This document shows, one piece after another, positions 25,902 through 35,127 of a stretch of DNA of 64,000 nucleotides. The stretch is from Melampsora larici-populina 98AG31 (Eukaryota; Basidiomycota; Pucciniomycetes; Pucciniales; Melampsoraceae): positions 1,310,385 to 1,374,384 of the forward strand of contig NW_006768765.1 of assembly GCF_000204055.1 (NCBI RefSeq), given 5' to 3'. The notes beneath the pieces are model-generated. The model saw nothing but the letters and a program-made list of their open reading frames with translations, did not search any database and had not been told where the DNA came from. Every line of letters begins with the position of its first letter. The stretch's first letter is position 1. A program made the position numbers and the translations under genes.

Positions 25902-26394
25902 TCAATGTTCCACTGGCAAGCCCCCCGCATGTTTTTATCCGACGTGGTGTCTTTGTTGAGCACTGCAGGTATTGATCACGGCTCTCTTAGCCTCATTTAT
26001 CTCACACAGACCAATTGATCTTTGAGTGGCTCATTCTGCATAGCTGACATCTTTGTTGTGGTAGTAGTCTGATATGGACCCTAGAAGTTAAACATGTGAT
26101 TTTCTTTTACTTGGTCTCATTCCCTATTCAATATCTTGCTGCATACCACAAGTTGTTAGAGCAGCCCCAGCCATGCCCTAATTTCTTGCCATATGGATTG
26201 TTTGCATGGAGAGTTAGGGAAGTGTTTGAGGTATAAAATTCAGGTGATCCACACCTGCACTTGGCTTGTAAGCACATTCTCACATCAGTTCCATGGCTTT
26301 GTTGATCATTGAAGTGTTTGTTTGGTGCTGGGTGTGATTGTTTCAATCAATATTACAGGGGAAGCAAGGTACATATGAATTTAGGGAGCAGGCT

Positions 26395-26760
26395 GTCGTG
26401 GTATTCTATCCCCGTAGGTCTATTTGCAAAAAGAAGTACATAACTTAACGTACTTCGAGTTGTCTGTCAATTTTAGCAAAAATTAACTTACAAACATCTT
26501 ACGTGTGGAAAAGAAGCGTACGAATGAATATGAAATGAGATGTTATGAATTGGTGTGTACGTGATAGAGTGATGGATGGATTTGACTTATTGGGAATAGG
26601 ACATATGTGTCCTGCGTGTTTTTAATTGTATATGTCCGAGCCTGAACAAATGTTGTTGTCTTTTATATACCAATGCTCTCTCTCTCTCTTCTGTTTCTTT
26701 CCTCATCAGAAAGAAACGGTGAGTCGTTATACTTCTTCTTTTTTATACGTTATCTACAAA
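26395..26760 (+). promoter_or_regulatory. possible solo-LTR-like promoter segment
   Basis: The segment begins TGTCGTGG. Near 26660-26720 it holds TTTTATATACC (TATA-like), followed by a CT run and CATCAGAAAGAAACG, then GTGAGTCG, which looks like a splice donor. The arrangement resembles an LTR or other promoter feeding a spliced leader. I could not find a clear target-site duplication or the far end, so the LTR reading is weak. Confidence 0.25.
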
Positions 26761-26783
26761 TCTAACTAGTGGTCGTTTTTCTA

Positions 26784-27233
26784 CTCTTACTCACTGTTTT
26801 CCGACCACGTCTACTGTCGACGTATCCCTGTTGCAATAAGCACAGGTCTGTTTTAACTTTCTCATATTTCTCTTTATCTTCTTTTACTAACCTTCATGTG
26901 TGTGATTAGGTGTGTTTCTTTTAGCTTTCGAAGCTGAGTTGGCTTGTTGCCGTAGTGCCCATCTGTCACCTGATTACCCCAGGTTAGTAGAAATATTTAT
27001 GATCGGAAAGAAACGTTTCTCTTTACTCTTACTCACTGTTTTCCGACCACGTCTACTGTCAACGTATCCCTGTTGCAATAAGCACAGGTGTGTTTCTTTT
27101 AGCTTTCGAAGCTGAGTTGGCTTGTTGCCGTAGTGCTCATCTGTCACCTGATTACCCCAGGTGTGTTTCTTTTAGCTTTCGAAGCTGAGTTGGCTTGTTG
27201 CCGTAGTGCTCAACTGTCACCTGATTACCCCAG
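26784..27233 (+). repeat. exon-like repeat cassettes A and B, with intron-containing and intron-less copies
   Basis: Unit A (~62 nt, CTCTTACTCACTG ... AATAAGCACAG) occurs at 26784-26845 and ~27026-27087. Unit B (73 nt, GTGTGTTTCTTTTAG ... TGATTACCCCAG) occurs at 26910-26982, 27088-27160 and 27161-27233 with few changes. In the first set, A and B are separated by 64 nt (26846-26909) that start GT, end AG and contain TACTAAC. In the second set A joins B directly at exactly that boundary. The second copy therefore looks like a spliced version of the first, followed by one extra tandem B. Coding potential is unclear, since 73 nt does not preserve frame. Confidence 0.75.
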
Positions 27234-28638
27234 GAATTTTTCCATACGGCTCTGCCCCACTTCGAAGGCTATAAGTTCTAAGTGAACATCTCACAGGCTG
27301 AAATACAACAAATTTCTTCTATTTTGGTTTGCACAGTGGGAAATCCCTTGGCTATGTTAAAATGTAAGGCAATGGCTGTCGAAGATTTTGCCCTAAATTT
27401 CTGTGTGATGCAGTTTATGCCACCTGGCTGTGGATGCTCTTAGATTCATAAGTTGAAATACAATAATGGGTGGAAAATAAGCTGACCATAAAATGATACA
27501 TAATGAATGTCTCACATGTTCATGCACCATGGATCCTTGAAACTTTTTCCTTCTTGTATGTAATGGCATAATTTATCTGAAAGCAAAATTTTGGAAGCAA
27601 AAAGTTACATCTGTCCCAATTTTGTTTGCCCTCAATATCTCCACATCCTTCCCAGTATGTTTATTCACATACTGCTTGGCAGTTGAATACAGAAAAAACA
27701 TGAAGATATGTATCACACTGATACACTATCTGGGATACCTCAGTCAAAAATATACTTTACTTCTTTTTGAGCTGGGCAAAAAGTATTTGTTGAAACTCTA
27801 TGTAATCACATTGAACCACATGTATCATTTCAAGGTACACTTGAATTTTGGTGTTTCACATACTTTGCTCTTTTTGTATGTGCAAGATGGATGGCAAATT
27901 TGACACACACAGGCTCTCACTGCAAAAAAACACATTTTTCAACTTTAGCACAGACTAAGATAAAGACTAAAGTCAGTCAAGCAACCAAGTTATCTCTGAA
28001 GATCCTTTTCCTTGGGACAAAAGCTGGAGAAGAGTACCATGTAATTATCTATGTGTATTAGATGTTGAGAGGTGGATATCTCAGAGAGACATAGAAAAGA
28101 TTTTCTCATTCACTTCTACCCATGAAAGCTTTCTTGTCAAATTAATCTTACCTGGATGTCAAAGAACAGGGTCCATTGCTTATGTTTTTTGAGACAATAT
28201 GGTTGGTGGGATGTTGTAAATAGGTATAGACTGAGAAATTTTGGATGTTTTTTTATATTTAAACTCATCTCAATCCTCTTCTCTGAGCACAGACCAGTTT
28301 ATTGTTTTAGCTCTTTGAAGCTCATAGGTGCTGTTGCTGTGCTGTTAATCCTGAAAAGTTTCATTGAATCTTTAATTTCAAAGAAAATAAATCAGGATTG
28401 ATATGGCTAAACAAGGTATATGAGCAACTCAAAACTTACACTTTAAACTTCAGCTTTGACCAGGAACCTAAATGTTGAAGAAATACAAAGGCCATGTTGT
28501 ACTTTCCTTGGCATATCTAACTACCAATTCAGGAAACATTTCCTGCTGATTTTCTTTCAGCAACCAGATGCTTAGGCCAGTATTCTATTCCACCCATCTC
28601 ACCAAAAGCAAAAAATCATCTACTTTCTTTTCTCATAT

Positions 28639-28684
28639 CTTTGTGTGTGCACATTGAGATGCTACAAGGATATTGACATGGTGT
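28639..28684. repeat. solo terminal repeat related to the 42.6 kb element
   Basis: This 46-nt stretch closely resembles the reverse complement of the left end of the 302-bp element at 42604-42905. Both share GCTACAAGGATATT and ACATGGTGT. No partner end was found nearby, so it is a solo or truncated copy. Confidence 0.6.
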
Positions 28685-28752
28685 GAGTGGAGTTGATGTC
28701 TCAAGTTGTGAATATGAATCAATGCTGTCTTTGAAAAGCAGATGTACAATTA

Positions 28753-28959
28753 CGGTACTCAAAGTTGTGTATACTTTGCTGTGCATAGTTTTTTTGTGTT
28801 TTTTCGCAACTACAAACAACTTGGAAAAAGTATGTTTCTTGATTGAAGCTCAAAGATATGTACTTTTAAGCCAAAAACATAGTTTTCCCTGGTTGTGTGA
28901 ATTTGTGAAAAAAGAAAAGAAAACTATGCACAGCAAAGTATACACAACTTTGAGTACCG
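28753..28959. mobile_element. 207-bp foldback/MITE-like element
   Basis: The left end CGGTACTCAAAGTTGTGT continues for a perfect ~40-nt inverted repeat with the right end (28920-28959). TA lies immediately outside each end. Its outer 12 nt, CGGTACTCAAAG, are shared with the larger element at 33044-34500, so the two appear to belong to one family. The interior of ~125 bp has no coding capacity. The TA flanks would fit a Tc1/mariner-type mechanism. Confidence 0.8.
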
Positions 28960-29287
28960 TAAATATGTCAATGTGTGTTGTTAACTTAAGTTGTTACAGG
29001 TCAACAAGTAAGAGAAGAAAAGATAAGGCACAAGATGTAAATCAACATCCAAGGGATGCTTGATAATGACACATATCTTTCCATACCTGCTTTTCTTTAA
29101 AGACTTAGAATGGATAGGTTTGACCTAGTGGGGAAGATCATGAGCATTTGTAATTTTAGATCCCTGGAAATCATTCTCCATACTGAACTGTCTCTGTTGA
29201 GTTTCAACTATAATAGTTAAGGGCTGTGTGGGCCACATATGCCTTTCCATGAGTTCAATATATGTCTACTCTCAAGCAATTTAGGTA

Positions 29288-29844
29288 CAGTCGCTAAAGG
29301 CTGAATTCAGCTACCCTTTCGACCCGGGGCCGGCCCTGGTCCCAATTTTGGGGGTTTGAATTTCCAAAAAAATAGTTTTTTAGCATCTTCAAATCTTCAA
29401 GAACCATACCAGAATTATAGCTTTCAGGGCTCAAAGGAGAGTCTATGAGGCTCAACAGACTTTCAACTAGTCAAAATCAGTGTTCAAGGTGGTAATTGAT
29501 CTGATTTTGTGGCCAACCTTTTGTTATGACTAGAGCTATTAAGTACTTAAGCTAGCGGGCCTAAGTACTTAGGTGGCTAAGGTACTACGTTTATTAGCAT
29601 AATACAGCCTAAATATATGCTTAGGTCCCAAAATGTGGGAATTTTAGTAAAAAAAAATTATTAACTTTTGAACCGTTCAACTTTTTTGATTTCTTTTCAC
29701 ATTTTCAGATTGAGCTCATTCAGCCCATTCCATAAATGTCCTGGTATAGAGTGTAGTGTAGAATTGAGTTAGGGTAACACCGGGTCGAAGTTGAAATTTC
29801 GATTTTGCCGGCAAGGGGTAGTTGGAATCTGGCTTTAGCGACTG
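29288..29844. mobile_element. 557-bp TA-flanked MITE-like element
   Basis: The ends are CAGTCGCTAAAG and its complement CTTTAGCGACTG, each with TA outside (29286-29287 and 29845-29846). Subterminal homology continues imperfectly inward (a TACCC(T/C)T block and GACCCGG on both arms). CAGT ends with a TA duplication are typical of non-autonomous Tc1/mariner/pogo elements. The interior is AT-rich and non-coding. Confidence 0.8.
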
Positions 29845-30206
29845 TATGTAAAAAAACCTCACAATCCCTGATGTGATATATGCAATGTTTAATGATATTG
29901 TCTTCAGTCCATTTCCAAAAGCAACAATCCGCGGGGTTCCTCAAATTCAAACTTCAGATGAGCTAAAATACTAAATCTATAACAATCGTCAAGACCCAGC
30001 AGCAGGGAAGATATTGATTAGAACATACATATGCACACGACAATGTAATTATTGATATTTTGAGCACAGATAAAATCACAAAAAGCTCCTTAAAACACAA
30101 TCACACAAGATACAGACAAAATGAAAGAAATCACATGCAAGCAACACACCGGTGAAGCAACTCTTAAACCCATAGCAAGCAGAAGATTGGTAATCTAAAT
30201 CAAACT

Positions 30207-31980
30207 TTACACAAACATCTCCCATGGCGCTGTCTTGCTTCCTTTAGGAGCAAGTACATTGCCTTTAGGGCCCATACAACTCTTCACTGGACATTCCAAC
30301 CAAGTCAAACTTGAGGGTAATTCAGCTTCTGCTTGATGTGGCTCTTCAAGCGGTTCTTTTGCTTTTGCTTTTCCTTTGTCCGACTTCAATATTTCTTCTA
30401 GTACACTCTCTTCTTTCTCATGTTGAAGAGCTAAATTTGTAATTTGAGGTGATGCTGAGGTCGAATCCATTGATCTACGAGCTTCTCTTGCAGCTGCTCG
30501 ATGGGCTCTCATCGAATTACAATCTGTCTGTGAGTTTGAGCTTGATTGACCAGTACCAGTCTTCTTGGGGGTCAGAGATTCTAATCTAGCTCGTTTTGAA
30601 GTGGCAGTAGTCGGACTCTTCAATGAAAAGGTGTCTGTGGTATTCGAGGCTTGATCATCGGCACTGGCTTCGTGGTGGTGTAAGGAGCTCAAGGGGCGTT
30701 TGCCACGACCCCGACCTCGACCCCTTGTAGCACGCTTAGCTCTAGCAGCTTCGGTTTTCAAACTGCGCACATCTCGTAATCGTTGTCGAGCGCCTTCTAA
30801 GCATTTTGAATCGACCACATGTCCACAAGCCAAAATCCAAGGCCTTCTCCCTTCGCCCCCTGCATGACTACAAGACTCTTGACCAATTAGTAAGGGGTCA
30901 TCACAACTTGCACACACTGGTTTTGAATCTTGTTTGGTCGGATTGATGGTTTGAGAATCGGAATCGAGTGTCAAGAATTCTCGATCGAGTGGAATGATAT
31001 TCTTCGAGAAACCGGACTTGATTCGAAGAGGATGAGAATCAAGTTCGGCATATGACGAACTAGCAGTAGGATTGGCTTGGGAGGCTCTCAAGTCAAACCA
31101 GGCAAACAATCGAGCCGGGTCTCCCCTGACGTTTGCAGGATGTCGACGATTGGGACCAGTGAGATTCAGGAAGAGTCCTTCGATGGTGTCATTGGGCTCA
31201 GATGGGAGTCCGCTTGATCGAGCCCATTCACGGAAGTGGTGCATCCCCGATGTGGCGATCCCACTAAAGAAACCACCTGAAAGTATTCCGCCGCCCCCAA
31301 AGGTTCCATTCGAGGTCGGATTTCGTCTCACCTGTAGTGGAGGCGAGTCTCGGATGACGATGGTAGACGGGCCTTGAGCTGGAGGTGAATTGGGTGCGGG
31401 TGTCGGATGAAAAGAAAACAATCCTGCATGTATTCCGGCAGTGAGGTTTGCTACGTTTTCTAGGGTAAGATTGAATTGAACATGAGTAAAGGACGGAGAT
31501 AGTTTAGGAGAGGCTGTCTAACCTGATTCAACTCAGGGAGGAGAGACTGGTAGTTGATATCGAGGGTCTGGAATGAATAGAGATGGGATCTAGCTTTGAA
31601 AACTAACCCATGAAGGAACTCGGAGGCCGAGGAGGTTCAGTGTCGGTTTGCCCATTCGAAGGTACCCGACTGCGAGGAGGTCTTGCAGGAGGTCGGTACC
31701 TCGAAGTAGAGGCTTGATTTTGACCAGTGAAAAGGACCTCGTCATCTGAAGCTGTGAGATTGACGTGGCTTGATGTTTGGGGTCGGTTTGATTGCCTATA
31801 GCGACTGGTTGAGGGTGTAGGATCAGGATCTTGAGTCAAATCGATCACTTGAGCAGTCCGAATAGCGGGAGGAGAGGGAGACCGATGAGGAGAAGGGTTT
31901 CTGTTGAAGGATGGACCTTCCAGAGTTGAAGGAGATTCGGATGGATTAGGGTCGGAAACAGATTGAAAAGGCCCATCCAT
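30207..31980 (-). CDS. RING-type E3 ligase candidate with SUMO-interacting motif
   Basis: Two exons, 31980-31608 and 31459-30207, give 541 residues; the intron joins ATG G to AA AAC in phase. The N-terminus is Ser/Pro-rich and holds QVIDLTQD (VIDLT at 45-49, then acidic residues), a classical SUMO-interacting motif. VNLTASDDEVLF at ~73-84 may be a second. The C-terminal half has a RING-like set: C307 and C310 (CASC), C336, H338 (ACGHVVDSKC), C344, and C514/C519 (WLECPVKSC). A ~165-residue basic, Ser-rich insertion separates the last pair, and the position where CGHxxC normally has a cysteine is Asp (CGHVVD). Asp is tolerated as a zinc ligand in some RINGs. SIM plus RING is the layout of SUMO-targeted ubiquitin ligases (Slx8, RNF4). 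That assignment is inference; the gene model is solid. Confidence 0.78.
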
Positions 31981-33043
31981 GTCCGAGTCAATAGATCAAG
32001 TGAATGAGAAAGAAGGTGAGAATGAATTGAATGAACAGGAGATGATGAAATTCTTGAAACTCAAAAGAGGTGAAGTTCGTTTTAAGGATTCAGGAATCAT
32101 CAGTTTTCACAAAGGCGGTTTGCTTCATGGAGGGTCGCTCGGACTCGGTCCCAGGAACAATGGACTTTAACATCACGGTCCCAGACGTTTTCAGAAAATC
32201 ACAACACATCCTTTCAGTCTGACCCTGCTTTATCAACTCAGCAAATAAATAAGTCAACCTCAAAAGAGAATTGAATCAATGTAACCTCCAAGGAACTCTT
32301 GATCGGAAACATGACATGTACACTGATTTCCTTCTTTGTGAGATCAAAGGTCAATTCCCATTCAATTTGCAAAGATATCATCTGCACCCGATGTAAAAGA
32401 AATCAAACAGAAGGTAAAGACTTGAATCCAATTCTAGAATTCTAGATACATCCCATGATAAGATAGCTCACCATAAAGAAGAGAAAAACCAAATGCATAG
32501 TATCCAACAGATCATACATTACCAATGGTTTACATATTTAATACCAAACAAACGGAATTTGCTGGATCAAAGCCTATTACTGAAGAGCTATCCTACATCA
32601 TTATGAAAACAGGTTTGCTCTTTCACTGTTCTCAAAACCAATTGAATATAAATCTAATCCAGTAGAACAAGAGGATGTTAAGTATTTATCAATTTACCCA
32701 TTTGATGAAGGATTATAGGATGAGATATACAGATAAAAAGTTCAAAAGGTTACACAGATAGAAGTGTGTATCTGTAAGCCATTTGTTTTTCAAATGGGTT
32801 GTAATGTTTGTGAATGAAAAACCCATTGAAGTGATACAAGATCAATCTTCATCAATTTCCAAATATCACATACTGTTTGATAAAATCAAACCGGTACATC
32901 TACATCCTGTTCTGAAGAGAAGAAGACTTGGTTTTACCGTGCCATTGGACAGATTTGTCTAGTTTTCAGTAGTAGAATAAAATGTACTAGCCAAAAGTAA
33001 TGAAGGTGTCTTTTGACCACACGCCTGATGAAGAGATGTGCAC

Positions 33044-34500
33044 TAACGGTACTCAAAGTAACTAGGTGGTTTCTGACTACTTTGAAACCTAGAACCTACT
33101 TTTTTCTTTTGGCGGGGATTTTTTTTTAAAGTATGTTTTTGCCAACTGGGCAGCTTTGAGGACCCCGTGCCTGCTTTTACCATATCTTTAGCCTCTGTCA
33201 CATAATGCCTTGCATTGGCCTCCGGCAAGGTCTGGCCGTAGATCTAGTCCAAGCCTCCGGAAAGGTCTTATCTACCATTTATTCCACCTCACAACCTCCG
33301 TCTTACATTGGCTTATATGCCTACCTCCACCTCAACATCATGAAAACAGCATCGGAAATCTTAATCAATAACTCCGACAAAGCCCTACTGGTCTCCATCG
33401 ACTCCCTTGTTTGGGCTTTGAACAACTTCCTTATTGTTAAACATGTTTCTTTTTGAGTTTTGTTAGGTCATTGGAATGAAAGTTTGGTGAAGGTGAATGA
33501 ACTCGCCCTTTCGTCCGCACAAACAGTCATCTCTACATTTATGGGCCTGATCAATCCTGAAATGTTTTTACCAATCGTAAGTCATTCACTCTATTCCCCA
33601 AGCCCTTGCTGATAGTTGGAATGCAACTGATCAAATTCAACTTGAAACACGTGCTCAGATATCAATCATTTTCAAAACGATCGATCGATTCAACTCTGTC
33701 TTAAGAGGGAGTTGACTCAATCCCTCTCCCCTCAGGCTTCTATTCAATTTTATTCAAGTCTTCATTTCAGAGATTCACAAAAATATACCAAGAAATACAC
33801 AAAAACAATAACAAATTTTGAACGATTGATCGATTTAAAAAACAACCAATTGTCACACTTCTCACCGGTTCAGATCATAACTCACACCTACTCACACTAA
33901 TCACTCTCAAATAGATAAATTTTCCACATATAAGCATCATAGTTTTCATTTCAGAGTAAAAGGAAAATAAAAAACATGACTATAAGAGTCTTTTGTGTCT
34001 TTGGTATCAAAATCGAGAGAATTAAGAGTGAAAAATTGTTTTTTATTGGTTTTTATTTGTTGTGAATGAGGTAAAAGAGTAATTTTTGTGGTTTCAATTG
34101 TTTGTACTGAGAGGGGACAATAAAAAATAACCTGTGTAATCTCGTGTATTCATGAGGTAAGGAGTTGAAGGGTTCACTACAAACCGTCAGTAAAAGCTTT
34201 GGCCATCTTTCTAGCCTGGGCATGAGGAACACCAGCTTTAGTTATGGAAAGCAGTTGTGGGTGAAGCGGGAGACAGGGTTTCCGGAATAGATGGTGGCAA
34301 TTGATCTGACATGCTGAGCGTGAGATGGTGTGTGTGGTGACAGATGGGGCTCAATGACTGAGAAAATTGAAAGTGGGCACCCGGCACGGCAGTACAAGAG
34401 TGCTCGCCTACTTTTTCTGGTTGGTGCCTACTTTTTGAAGTTAGGTTTCTCAACTAGGTCTAACTAGGTAGATTTCACCTAGTTACTTTGAGTACCGTTA
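33044..34500. mobile_element. 1.46 kb terminal-inverted-repeat element carrying a coding-like fragment
   Basis: Both ends carry a perfect 25-nt inverted repeat beginning TAACGGTACTCAAAGTAACT. Its outer part matches the 207-bp element at 28.75 kb. No transposase is recognised inside. A GC-richer stretch at 33205-33600 reads like coding sequence (83 open codons from the ATG at 33205, then a second open block to ~33578 followed by GTAAGT) but the two blocks do not join by a clean intron. The element may have captured a host gene fragment, or may be a very decayed autonomous copy. Confidence 0.75.
33205..33578 (+). pseudogene. coding-like fragment inside the inverted-repeat element
   Basis: Open block 1 (33205-33456) is hydrophobic/amphipathic (YIGLYAYLHLNIM, SLVWALNNFLI). 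Block 2 (~33470-33578) reads HWNESLVKVNEL ... NPEMFLPI just before a GTAAGT donor-like site. The phases do not match with the short AG-ended gap between them. Codon use is richer in G/C than the surroundings. I do not recognise the protein. Fragment of a captured gene is the most economical reading. Confidence 0.35.
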
Positions 34501-35127
34501 CTGTTAAAGTTTGCTGTTCTCTGTTTTGCCACCTTTGTACATCACTTGAGAACCATGACATCGGTCACCACAAAGCCAACTGCAGTATGAGATCAAGGCC
34601 CAATAGAGAGGGTAAGCAAATGACATACGCATAGAGACTCAGAGCACGTGACTGAGGATAGTGCGGCTGGCTTGTTAATTGACTACTTGAGGGATCAGTT
34701 TCAGAACATCTCAATGCTTCTCTTGCATTTCTTTCAATACAAACATATAGTTGACATGATTATCTTGCATATATTTTGAAATGATATACACTGAATATAC
34801 TCTAACAGGACACCTCATAAGGAGTGCTATAACAGGAAACCCTGAAGGTTTCTATAACATGTATGGAGGAATTAAGATTCACGACTGGAGGTGATATTTT
34901 TTTGGTTTGGATAATCATCTTCTGAAACAAATAAGTGATGAAAAACAAAGAGAAGAGAGAGAAGAGACAATCATAGCAGGCTCGCAACTTTGTATGGTAG
35001 CTACAACTATGAAGCACCTTATCTGAAACCTACATAAATGAACTTGAGATAACGCCATGATTGCAAAGTCTTTTTGAAAATGACCTCGATTGACCGCAGA
35101 AAGTCTTGAAATGAGTCCAAGGACACT

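Larger units (their letters stand above)
25902..30206. other. repeat-rich region without intact genes
   Basis: No protein-coding gene supported. The interval contains the exon-like cassettes at 26.7-27.2 kb, a solo terminal repeat at 28.64 kb, a 207-bp palindromic element at 28.75 kb and a 557-bp TA-flanked element at 29.29 kb, each listed separately. The remainder is AT-rich with short frames that I cannot assign. Confidence 0.55.
31981..35127. other. intergenic region containing a transposon-like insert
   Basis: No intact gene supported. The 1.46 kb inverted-repeat element at 33044-34500 occupies its middle. The flanks are AT-rich with no recognised features beyond the promoter side of the RING gene at 31.98 kb. 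Confidence 0.45.

Noticed and set aside
26395..27240. A complete solo LTR from TGTCGTGG to CCCCA
   Set aside because: No matching target-site duplication was found and the far end is made of tandem cassettes; kept only as a weak promoter/LTR suggestion.
27622..27903. 93-codon frame starting MFALNISTSFP
   Set aside because: Hydrophobic and Leu/Tyr-rich, but AT-biased, single-exon, in a repeat region, with no recognisable family or signal.
31510..31565. Possible extra 45-nt exon in the RING gene (TLDINYQSLLPELNQ in one frame)
   Set aside because: In the frame imposed by the first exon it contains a stop; joining 31608 directly to 31459 is in phase.
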